Below, piece by piece: positions 1 to 6,752 of a DNA stretch of 18,158 bases. The DNA lies in contig JAZFSZ010000151.1 in NCBI GenBank assembly GCA_036446455.1, positions 1 to 18,158 on the forward strand, written 5' to 3'. Made by a program: the position numbers and the translations under genes. Within the stretch, counting starts at the first letter, position 1; every line of letters begins with the position of its first letter. Under the pieces are notes generated by a model. The model did not search any database, was not told the DNA's origin, and worked only from the letters and a program-made list of their open reading frames with translations. This DNA comes from JAZFSZ01 sp036446455. Lineage in GTDB: Bacteria > Pseudomonadota > Gammaproteobacteria > Acidiferrobacterales > JAJDNE01.

Positions 1-315
1 TTAGTAGCGGGGTTGCCTCTACACGATACGCGCAAACAGGATTTTTCTTCCGATTCTCGGCGCTCCCGATGTCGCGGTAAGTCAAAACCAATCAACAAAA
101 GTCTGGTTCAACAGAACCAGCGTAGGGAACAATAAGGCGTGGTAACGCCATACGTGCCATGGCTCCATATCACACATTAGACAAAGCTTATATTGAATGT
201 CATGTTTCTTTTAAAACAGAGACTTGATGTTCTAATATACAAGCCAAGGCACAAACAAACGACGCCATGGTTTTATAATCAACTGTTACGTGCAAAAAGG
301 ATAAAGCATAAAATC
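1..315. other. Non-coding leader of the first integron cassette
   Basis: No convincing gene is seen here. The open frame that reaches back to 193 would add 41 residues without family similarity to the monooxygenase that starts at 316. Two perfect short hairpins are present: CTGGTTC/GAACCAG (103-109 and 114-120, loop AACA) and GGCGT/ACGCC (136-140 and 145-149). The window begins with TTAGTA, which resembles the TTAGTG that follows the crossover G of the attC site at 669. The left edge may therefore be the start of this cassette, but the upstream base is not visible. A leader of about 300 bases is long for a cassette and could hold a promoter or a regulatory RNA. I see no clear -35/-10 pair. 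Confidence 0.5.
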
Positions 316-609
316 ATGTATGCAGTCATTTTCAGGGCAGAAATTAATCAACTAGACAGCGAGTATTTAGAGACTGCAAGAAAAATGAGAGACCTTGCAT
401 TATCCGAATACGGTTGCATTGAATTCACTTCAACTACTGAGGGGAACCATGAAATTTCTATTTCATACTGGAAAACGCAAGAGCATATAAAGGCATGGAA
501 AGAAAACGAAGAACATTTAACAGTCCAGGAAGTTGGCAAAAGAAAATGGTACAAAAGTTATTTCGTGCAAATTGTTGAAATATTACGACAATATGGCAAC
601 AGCACATAA
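316..609 (+). CDS. Antibiotic biosynthesis monooxygenase (ABM) domain protein, integron cassette gene
   Basis: This 97-residue protein has the layout of small ABM/YgiN-like ferredoxin-fold monooxygenases. The N-terminal strand is MYAVIFRAEI, followed by a helix with the pattern YLETARKMRDLAL, and then the typical SISYWKTQEHIKAWKENEEH and a late KSYFVQIVEILR strand. Family members of about 95-105 residues form dimers and act on aromatic or quinone-like substrates or heme; the substrate here cannot be told. I chose the ATG at 316 because the domain begins there. The frame is open upstream to 193, but that extension looks unrelated. The TAA stop (607-609) lies inside the R' box of the attC site, which is characteristic of cassette genes. 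The gene is visibly richer in A+T than its chromosomal neighbours, which fits recent acquisition. Family call fairly sure, function unknown. Confidence 0.8.
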   Translation: MYAVIFRAEINQLDSEYLETARKMRDLALSEYGCIEFTSTTEGNHEISISYWKTQEHIKAWKENEEHLTVQEVGKRKWYKSYFVQIVEILRQYGNST

Positions 610-675
610 CAAGGCGCTCGTTCGGACGCAAACTACGCGGCGCTTCGTTTGCGTCGCACAGCTTGGTCGTTAGTG
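604..675 (+). repeat. Integron attC recombination site
   Basis: The site is 72 bp. The R'-like box ACATAAC (604-610) overlaps the stop codon of the preceding gene, and the right box GTTAGTG (669-675) includes the conserved GTT. The inner stem is perfect over 9 bp, GACGCAAAC (625-633) against GTTTGCGTC (647-655), around a 13-nt loop. Outer pairing links CAAGGCGCT (610-618) with AGCTTG (661-665 and the A at 660), leaving the unpaired bases that integrases read in the folded bottom strand. Crossover would fall between G669 and T670. The core boxes do not match RYYYAAC/GTTRRRY perfectly, which is common in chromosomal integrons. The integrase gene is outside the window. Confidence 0.82.
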
Positions 676-716
676 TTCAGTGAGTGTCTACTTTATTGTT
701 TTAGCCTCCCCGTGGA

Positions 717-1053
717 TACTTAGAACTGCCTGAGGCAGTTCATTAAGTACTTCCTTGCCCATAGAACCCTTTCAGGTTTCATTATGGATACCCCACCCTT
801 CGGGTCTGGGCAACTCGCAAGCTCGTTCTGGTCGCGCAACCGAAGCCTGACGAAGAAAACCGAATAGCGAGTTCCCTGTCGAACCCGAGCAAGAACAAGT
901 AATAACGCTGTTCTTGCCGGTGAGTTGCACCCGAGGGCATAAAGGCTCGCGTCGCCGGTTTTCGAGGAAGGGTGAGGGGACCCGTTAGGGCCAGTCCCCG
1001 AGTGTCCTTTCTTCTTGGTGACTTCTTCTTTAGACAAGTAAAGAAGAAGTCAC
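717..1053. repeat. Hairpin-dense element, possible mobile or multicopy repeat
   Basis: Many inverted repeats are packed into 337 bp. (a) 717-749: TACTTA/TAAGTA outer arms and AACTGCC/GGCAGTT inner arms around TGA. (b) 792-810: CCCA-CCC-TTC-GGG-TC-TGGG. (c) 889-917: GCAAGAACA/TGTTCTTGC, perfect 9 bp, 11-nt loop. (d) 810-816 with 922-928: GCAACTC/GAGTTGC; the overlapping 812-818 can instead pair with 867-873 (AACTCGC/GCGAGTT). (e) 976-999: GGGGAC/GTCCCC. (f) 1018-1053: a perfect 14-bp stem, GTGACTTCTTCTTT against AAAGAAGAAGTCAC, with an 8-nt loop. The strongest hairpins lie at the two ends. The alternative pairings in (d) suggest a folded RNA or a repeat element rather than a protein gene. Copy number cannot be judged from one window. 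Confidence 0.5.
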
Positions 1054-1118
1054 TGGGCTATCCGGACGCCCGAACGCAGTGACAAAGTGCCCTTGGGGTG
1101 CCAGCCCCGATTAATAGC

Positions 1119-1139
1119 TTTTAAAACCGCCGAAGGCGG
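1119..1139 (-). terminator. Rho-independent terminator of the efflux operon
   Basis: Read on the minus strand, CCGCC-TTC-GGCGG (1139-1127) is followed directly by TTTTAAAAG. It begins 9 bases after the stop codon of the RND gene. The stem is short (5 GC pairs), but the stable TTC-type loop and the T run make it a credible terminator. Confidence 0.65.
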
Positions 1140-1147
1140 AAACAAAA

Positions 1148-4100
1148 CTAACCTTTCCGATTCCGAGATAAAACTAACGCCCGAATCCCCCCATTGCTTA
1201 TAAAGCTATCCCATAACTGTCTAAGTTTGTCCGTGATATCAATACCGACTGCCAATGCCGCCGGTATGGTCACCAGCGTTACCAGTGTGGCGAACACCAA
1301 TCCCCATGAAAGCGCCAGCGCCATGGGCGAGACGAAGGGATCCATACCACCCCAACCATAGGCCGTTGGCAACAGACCCACCACTGTGGTGGTGGCAGTC
1401 AAAATCACTGCGCGCAACCGCCGGCGACCGGCAAGCATAATTGCATCGCGGTAATGCATACCTTCTTTCATCGCCCGCTGGACAAATACCAGTAGAATCA
1501 GGGAACTGTTTACCACCACACCTGACAGCGCCACCATGCCCATCATCGAGAAGAACGACAGTGGCATTGGTTTCCACACGAGGTCATGTACCAGGAAGCT
1601 GAGAATAATGCCCACGGCTCCAAATGGTATTGCCAGCATCACGATGAGCGGATACTTCAGATTATTGAACTGAATAGCGAGGATAAAGAAGATCGCCAAC
1701 ATGGCAAAGCCAAATGACCGCACCAGTCCCTTGATGGACTCTTCATTCTTTTCCGACTCACCGCCGTAATTGACAGTAACCTTCGACGCATCATCGCCTG
1801 TCCACTGTAGTTGTTTATCGGCTGCCCATTTATTGATCTCAACGCTGGTAATTTTGTCCGCATTGATATTCGCCAGCACACTGACAGTGCGAACACCGGC
1901 GCGGTGGCGAATGGTGGTGTAGCCCGGTTTTTCTTCAAGCCTGGCAACGCGCGATAGCGGCACCAGCCCACCGCGCTTGTTGGGCAGTAGCAGATTCTTC
2001 AACATCTGCACCGGATCACCTGTCGATTCTGGATAGCGGATGGTAATATCGATTTCCTCTGTGCCGCGGCGAGTGGTCGATACACGTAAACCACCCACCG
2101 CAGCGCGCACGTGAGTCGATGCCGTCATCAGGTCCACGCCGGCATAGGTTGCAAGCCTGCGATCCAGCACCACATGCAACTCGTCATCACCGGGCAACAG
2201 GCCGGATTCAACAGACGTGACTCCTTCCACATTTTTCAACAGCTTCATCAAACGTCGCGCTACACGTTCTGTTGCGGCGTTGTCATTACTGGATATCTCT
2301 ACTTCCAGCGGCCGTCCCGTAGGCGGGCCGGGAGCAATTTCGGTAAAGGCAATATCCAGATTGGGGAACAGTAGCGGTAGTTCTTTCCCCAGACTGTTCA
2401 TGTCGTCGATGGCATCATGTTCCGGTCGGGCGACCGCTGGCGTATAGATTACGTTGATCTGACCAAATCGGCCGCCACGCTGGATCAAGGGATCGCCACC
2501 GTCACGTGCGATCTGGCCAGTGGTAATTACCGTGGTTTCAAAATATTCCGGTTTGATGCGCTTTCGAATCTCACTATCGATACGGGCCAGTTGCCTGCGC
2601 ATGGTATCGTGACTGGTGCCACCAGGGGCGGTCACGCGCACCATGTACTGATCCACACCCGCTGACGGAAATAGTCTGAATTTCATCACAGTGCCCGCCA
2701 GCACGATGCTGCCAATCAGTATTGCCGCTGAAATTGCTACCGTTAAATAGCGGTGATCCAGCGCCTTTTCCAACAAGCGGCTATAGCCGTTTTCCAGGCT
2801 GACCAGCCACTGGCGTTCCTTGGGGTGTACCTGTGGTTTGGCCAGAAAGGCTACATGGCTTGGCAGAATCAGAAACGATTCCAGCCAGGAGAAAAACAGC
2901 AGTGACGACACCACGATGGGGATGGCAATAATAAATTTCCCGATCATGCCGCTCATGAACATCATCGGCAGGAAGGCGGCAATAGTGGTCATTACCGTCG
3001 CGGTAACTGGCCCCAGCAATTCCATGGCACCTACCGTGGCAGCCTTTTTTGGTGTCATGCCCTGTTCCATATGGTAGGTGATGTTCTCGCCAATAATGAT
3101 GGCGTCATCCACGATCATGCCCAACACCATAATGAAACCCATCATCGATATAAGGTTAAGTGTGACGCCACCGATGAACAGTGCGAACAGACCGGTCAGG
3201 AACACAATCGGCAAGCCCCATGTGGTAGTCATGGCCACTGACGGACGCAGGAACAGTACCAGCGTCAGAAAGACCAGTATGAGTCCCACCAGACCATTGT
3301 TAGTGAGCACGCCAAGACGCAGGCGCGCAAATTTTGACATGTCGAGGAAGGTATCAACGCGCACATCCTCACCATACAGTTCGGGAATCTTCTTCATGTA
3401 CTCCCGGATCTGGTTGACGATGGTAATTATATCGCTGTCGGCCTTTTTCATGACGATGATGACTGCCGCGGGCTTACCCTGCACATCAGCATAAATCCGC
3501 GCTTTTTCCAGCGACTCCGTTACCTTGGCGATGTCACCGAGACGAAGACCCTGGCCGCGTTCATTGGCGCGCAATACCAGGTTGGCGACATCCGGTGCAT
3601 CTTTGAATTCACCGGTAATGCGGACTGCTTTTTGTCCCGTACTGGTTTCGAGGTCACCCCCCGGCGCGTTGATATTCCAGTTGGCCAGTACTGAAGAAAT
3701 CTCGCCAATGGAGATGCGATGACGCTGCATCTGTTTGGGATCAACAACAATGCGTATCTCGGCCCTGCGATTACCCTGTATCAACACGCGGCCAACACCG
3801 TCAATTTCCAGCAAGTCGTCACGAATTTTATCACCGAGCCGTTTCAGGGCCAGGTCAGTGCGTGGTGCAGAGATGGCCAGTTGCAGGATCGGGAATACAC
3901 CGCCGTCGATTTCGAGCACGCCGGGTTCATAGGGCAAGTCCTGCGGCAAGGTGGCACGACTGACCGCCAGTTGTATGTCGCTGGCGATGCGATCGCGGTT
4001 GCTGGCATTGGGATCGACCTCCAGTTCAATCCGCGCCGAACCGGGAAAGGCAATTGACGTCATCTTGTCGATACCGCTTAGCGACTTCAGCTCCTGCTCG

Positions 4101-4303
4101 ATGGGCGTGATCAGCAGTCGTTCCACTTCCTCCGGAGAGGCACCGGGATAAGCGGCATTGATCTGCACACGATCGAGATTGACGTTGGGGAAGGCCTCAC
4201 GATTAATGGTCATGATGGCATAGGTTCCGAGCAACAGCAGAAATATCGATACCAGATTGACGATCAGATCTCGTTCAACAAGGAATCGTATGATAGCTCG
4301 CAT
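1148..4303 (-). CDS. RND family efflux transporter permease subunit (HAE-type)
   Basis: This is an inner-membrane proton/drug antiporter of 1051 residues, the normal length of AcrB/MexB-like pumps. The first membrane segment covers about residues 13-32. The first large periplasmic porter loop follows, and then the TM4 signature GMIVDDAIIIGEN, whose paired D399/D400 correspond to the proton-relay aspartates of AcrB. The VDDA pattern favours the HAE multidrug branch over the heavy-metal branch. The second half repeats the fold, with a porter loop followed by helices around SFFSMMGMVALSG and the C-terminal membrane block. The start ATG shares its A with the TAA of the upstream outer-membrane gene (TAATG), and AGGAG lies 7 bases upstream, so translation is coupled. 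RND pumps normally need a periplasmic adaptor protein, and none is encoded here. Substrate unknown. Confidence 0.93.
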   Translation of the reverse strand: MRAIIRFLVERDLIVNLVSIFLLLLGTYAIMTINREAFPNVNLDRVQINAAYPGASPEEVERLLITPIEQELKSLSGIDKMTSIAFPGSARIELEVDPNASNRDRIASDIQLAVSRATLPQDLPYEPGVLEIDGGVFPILQLAISAPRTDLALKRLGDKIRDDLLEIDGVGRVLIQGNRRAEIRIVVDPKQMQRHRISIGEISSVLANWNINAPGGDLETSTGQKAVRITGEFKDAPDVANLVLRANERGQGLRLGDIAKVTESLEKARIYADVQGKPAAVIIVMKKADSDIITIVNQIREYMKKIPELYGEDVRVDTFLDMSKFARLRLGVLTNNGLVGLILVFLTLVLFLRPSVAMTTTWGLPIVFLTGLFALFIGGVTLNLISMMGFIMVLGMIVDDAIIIGENITYHMEQGMTPKKAATVGAMELLGPVTATVMTTIAAFLPMMFMSGMIGKFIIAIPIVVSSLLFFSWLESFLILPSHVAFLAKPQVHPKERQWLVSLENGYSRLLEKALDHRYLTVAISAAILIGSIVLAGTVMKFRLFPSAGVDQYMVRVTAPGGTSHDTMRRQLARIDSEIRKRIKPEYFETTVITTGQIARDGGDPLIQRGGRFGQINVIYTPAVARPEHDAIDDMNSLGKELPLLFPNLDIAFTEIAPGPPTGRPLEVEISSNDNAATERVARRLMKLLKNVEGVTSVESGLLPGDDELHVVLDRRLATYAGVDLMTASTHVRAAVGGLRVSTTRRGTEEIDITIRYPESTGDPVQMLKNLLLPNKRGGLVPLSRVARLEEKPGYTTIRHRAGVRTVSVLANINADKITSVEINKWAADKQLQWTGDDASKVTVNYGGESEKNEESIKGLVRSFGFAMLAIFFILAIQFNNLKYPLIVMLAIPFGAVGIILSFLVHDLVWKPMPLSFFSMMGMVALSGVVVNSSLILLVFVQRAMKEGMHYRDAIMLAGRRRLRAVILTATTTVVGLLPTAYGWGGMDPFVSPMALALSWGLVFATLVTLVTIPAALAVGIDITDKLRQLWDSFISNGGIRALVLSRNRKG

Positions 4304-5751
4304 TATTGTTCTCCTTTTCTGCCCGCGCTGGGCGCCATTGCATCCCGCAACAGAATGCCCCGCATTAAATCGAGTGAGGCATGTTTGCGCGCCAGCTCGA
4401 TACGTTGCCTTTCGCGAGCGAGCTTGCTGAGCTGATAATCATTTTCAAACTGGATCAATTGTGTCGTATCGGTGCGACCGCTGCGGTAACGCTTGCTGGC
4501 CTCATCGATTTTCTTGCGTTCGATTATTACCCGCTGTTGTTGGCTGGCAAGCGATTTATTTGTTTTTTCGATTTCGGCGATAAGTCCGGCCACGTTGTAT
4601 TTCAAATCGTTACGAATGCGCTTGGCTTCACGCAGCGCGATGGAGCGGTCCAGCATTGCCTGTGTCACAACAGCCTCATTACCGCTGTTATCAAGAGACT
4701 TGCGAAACTCGAGACGCGCACTGGCAACGTAATCAGATTCGTTGACCGGTGGGGTGGCCGGTCCCTGCTTGTTGCCGTATCCCACTGCAAATACCAGATC
4801 GAAAGTAGATTTTGCCGAATCCTTGCTGGTCACCAGTTGTGATTCAGCAATTTCAATCTGCGCCAGCTGCCGGTGCAGGTCGGGGCTGTAGGCTTTTACC
4901 TGTTGAAGAATGGTATCGACATCAGCACTTACTGAACCGTCCTTATCATGCAGCACTGGCGTAAATTCCTCCGTACGCGGGCGGTTTAGTAATCGATTAA
5001 TGGAAGTACGTTGTTGCTCCCAAATCGTAAGCAAGGCATCGTAATCTGCGATACGCGCTTGTAGTTGTGCATCTGCCTGTAACAAGTCCTTCTCTTCGCT
5101 CAAGCCCAGCCGGGCGTTGCCACGAATGTATTTCTTCAGTCGGCGCGCACGATCGACAGAATCATTTGACGTTTCCAGTTGCGCCTTCGTCAGTGCGGCG
5201 ATAAAAAACAATTCCATGGTTTGCATCGCCAGCCCATCGCGTACGCTTTGTGCGTTGGCGCGGGCAATGCGTTCGCCCGCCTTGGCACTTTTCAGCCCTT
5301 CATTGTATTGGGGATTGCCTGCGCCCTGGGCCAGTGGCAGGCGATAGTTAGCATCTACACGGGTGAGGTGTGATGGATTCGGAAACGCAGCAGAAAAACT
5401 GAACGAACTGTCTTCATAACTGTAACTGCTACCGATTCCAAAGCTTCCCCCGGAGGACAATGGCCGACTCAGGTCAACGTTTAGATTGGCGCTATCGCTA
5501 GGTGTGCCGCTGAAGGGCGAGAGATCATGACTTGCACCGACCTGTCCGCCCAGGGTCCAGCCAAGCATGCTCCTGGCCTTGATAACATCCAGTTGCGCAC
5601 GCCTTGCTTGCAGGCGGGCAATTTCCACAGACGGGTATGACCGCATCACCTGGTGCAGGGTCTGGTGCAGGGTAAACATTTCGGCGGTCGCCCATACCGG
5701 TGCGGCCAATGTGATTACTGCTGCAGATATCAATGTGCGGAGCTTGTTCAT
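4303..5751 (-). CDS. TolC family outer membrane efflux protein
   Basis: The product is the outer-membrane and periplasmic channel of a tripartite efflux pump, 482 residues. An N-terminal signal peptide is evident (basic MNKLR, then a hydrophobic stretch to about residue 22, with cleavage near AWATA). The mature part shows the two-fold TolC repeat: long amphipathic, Ala/Gln/Arg-rich helices alternate with short beta stretches, including the conserved early pattern LHQVMRSYPSVEIARLQARRAQLDV and a C-terminal RYRSGRTDTTQLIQFEND segment typical of the family. A ribosome site AGGAG lies 11 bases upstream of the ATG. The gene follows tetR by 47 bases and overlaps the pump gene by one base, so the three form one operon. 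The product presumably pairs with the adjacent RND pump, although the required adaptor must come from elsewhere. Confidence 0.9.
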   Translation of the reverse strand: MNKLRTLISAAVITLAAPVWATAEMFTLHQTLHQVMRSYPSVEIARLQARRAQLDVIKARSMLGWTLGGQVGASHDLSPFSGTPSDSANLNVDLSRPLSSGGSFGIGSSYSYEDSSFSFSAAFPNPSHLTRVDANYRLPLAQGAGNPQYNEGLKSAKAGERIARANAQSVRDGLAMQTMELFFIAALTKAQLETSNDSVDRARRLKKYIRGNARLGLSEEKDLLQADAQLQARIADYDALLTIWEQQRTSINRLLNRPRTEEFTPVLHDKDGSVSADVDTILQQVKAYSPDLHRQLAQIEIAESQLVTSKDSAKSTFDLVFAVGYGNKQGPATPPVNESDYVASARLEFRKSLDNSGNEAVVTQAMLDRSIALREAKRIRNDLKYNVAGLIAEIEKTNKSLASQQQRVIIERKKIDEASKRYRSGRTDTTQLIQFENDYQLSKLARERQRIELARKHASLDLMRGILLRDAMAPSAGRKGEQ

Positions 5752-5798
5752 GGTGTTGTTATCTCCTGGTCAGGCGTATTGAACGGCCTTGATAATCC

Positions 5799-6461
5799 TT
5801 ATCCCGATACCTCTGTCCGATTTACCAGCAAACCATGTAATATAATATTCAAATGGGCCTGCAGATACTTATTAACGTCGTAAGGTCGATCGTCGAATGG
5901 GGCCAATGACTGTTCCCAGATCGCTGCAAATATCATCGGCGCCAAAACCGCGCGCGCACTGTGGGAGATATCCGTTACTACAAATTCTCCCTTATCCACG
6001 CCACGCTGCAGGATGCGCTCAACCAGCGCGGTGCCACGAGCAACGACGTTGTCGACATAAAATCTGGCGATATCCGGAAAGTTTCTGGCCTCGGCGATAA
6101 TTAGTTTGGGGATACCACAAATCTTTGTGTGGATAACATTGTCGAGCCAGAACTGCATGAGGCCAAACATCAGATCGGCGGTCGCGCCTTCATATTCGTC
6201 CACCGTAAGTTCCGATTGCTCGATACGGGGAAGCACCATTTCCTTCACCAAGGCCTGAAACAAAGCCTCCTTGCTTTCGTAATACAGGTATACCGTACCC
6301 TTGGATACGCCGGCGCGTTTGGCCACTTCTGTAAGTTTGGTGGCGGCGAATCCCTTCTCGGCAAACAAATCCAGTGCGGCCTCGAGAATTTCTCCTGGCC
6401 GCGCCTCTTTGCGCCTGCGCCAGCGACAGTCGCCGTCTGCATATATTTGCTGTTTGCCCAT
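5799..6461 (-). CDS. TetR family transcriptional regulator of the efflux operon
   Basis: This is a 220-residue one-component repressor. The N-terminal helix-turn-helix spans about residues 24-68: EILEAALDLFAEKGF, then TKLTEVAKRAGVSKGTVYLYY, the canonical TetR DNA-binding segment, followed by SKEALF. The rest is an all-helical ligand and dimerisation domain whose ligand cannot be predicted. The basic N-terminal lead-in (RWRRRKEARPGE) is common in one TetR branch. It is the first gene of a tetR-OMF-RND operon, and a 24-bp palindrome overlaps its own promoter, so autoregulation and control of the pump are likely. The ATG at 6461 has no clear Shine-Dalgarno sequence, and the predicted transcription start lies at about the same base, so the mRNA may be leaderless. 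Confidence 0.9.
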   Translation of the reverse strand: MGKQQIYADGDCRWRRRKEARPGEILEAALDLFAEKGFAATKLTEVAKRAGVSKGTVYLYYESKEALFQALVKEMVLPRIEQSELTVDEYEGATADLMFGLMQFWLDNVIHTKICGIPKLIIAEARNFPDIARFYVDNVVARGTALVERILQRGVDKGEFVVTDISHSARAVLAPMIFAAIWEQSLAPFDDRPYDVNKYLQAHLNIILHGLLVNRTEVSG

Positions 6462-6467
6462 GGCATA

Positions 6468-6497
6468 TAAATAACTTGCCGGTCAGTTATTTGTCAA
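6468..6497 (-). promoter_or_regulatory. Sigma70-type promoter of the tetR-efflux operon
   Basis: On the minus strand a perfect -35 TTGACA (6497-6492) is followed after 17-18 bases by a weak -10 (TTATTT or TATTTA, 6474-6468). Transcription would start near 6461, at the start codon itself. The operator palindrome overlaps the spacer and -10. Confidence 0.6.
6469..6492. promoter_or_regulatory. Palindromic TetR operator
   Basis: A 24-bp imperfect palindrome has perfect 8-bp arms, AAATAACT and AGTTATTT, around TGCCGGTC with a central CCGG. Twenty of the 24 positions are symmetric. It fills the space between the -35 hexamer and the start codon of tetR, where a bound repressor dimer would block RNA polymerase. 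Assignment to the adjacent TetR protein is inferred from position and symmetry. Confidence 0.8.
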
Positions 6498-6652
6498 GAA
6501 AGAATAGCGATATATTCATCTTGCAGGTTCGCGGGCGAACTCCAAACATACTTTTTGCCTGAAAAACAGGTGAATTCGGTCTTTTGTACTATAGTAGTCG
6601 GCTAAAGATAGCCTGGGATTGCAACAAGTTTGTAGCAATATTTGTGGTGGGC

Positions 6653-6671
6653 TCCCGGGATACACCCGGGA
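6653..6671 (+). repeat. Hairpin upstream of the kinase-like gene
   Basis: A perfect 7-bp inverted repeat, TCCCGGG (6653-6659) and CCCGGGA (6665-6671), is separated by ATACA. It lies 82 bases before the start codon at 6753, in the probable 5' untranslated region. Its role is unknown; it could be a regulatory hairpin or an operator. A possible -10 (TATAGT) lies upstream near 6590, without a good -35. Confidence 0.4.
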
Positions 6672-6752
6672 TTCAACCTGTGTTTCACTATCGCACGGGG
6701 CCATGCCGTTTCGTGGCGATGTGATTGGCGACAGGGGTATCAGAACAAGTCA

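Larger units (their letters stand above)
676..1147. other. 472-bp interval without a convincing gene
   Basis: Between the attC site and the end of the RND gene I see no gene with recognisable domains. The only long open frame (minus strand, 1037 to 720, 105 residues, starting MSKEEVTKKK) has odd composition, crosses several hairpins and matches no domain I know. The interval holds a hairpin-rich element at about 717-1053 and the terminator of the efflux operon at 1119-1139. No second attC site is visible, so the cassette array appears to end at 675 and chromosomal sequence follows. Confidence 0.6.

Noticed and set aside
193..315. N-terminal extension of the ABM monooxygenase
   Set aside because: ABM proteins of this type begin at the MYAVIF strand, and the upstream 41 residues show no similarity to the family.
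720..1037. 105-residue minus-strand open frame beginning MSKEEVTKKK
   Set aside because: It runs across several strong hairpins, has no recognisable domain and its composition reflects the repeat structure. Treated as part of the hairpin-dense element, not as a gene.
1148..4303. Heavy-metal (CzcA/CusA) RND pump
   Set aside because: TM4 carries the VDDA pattern of drug-type pumps and not the spaced acidic pattern of metal pumps.
6642..6752. N-terminal extension of the kinase-like protein from a TTG codon
   Set aside because: The 37 extra residues (Trp, Cys and His rich) match no part of a kinase fold and cross the 6653-6671 hairpin. The ATG at 6753 begins right at the fold.
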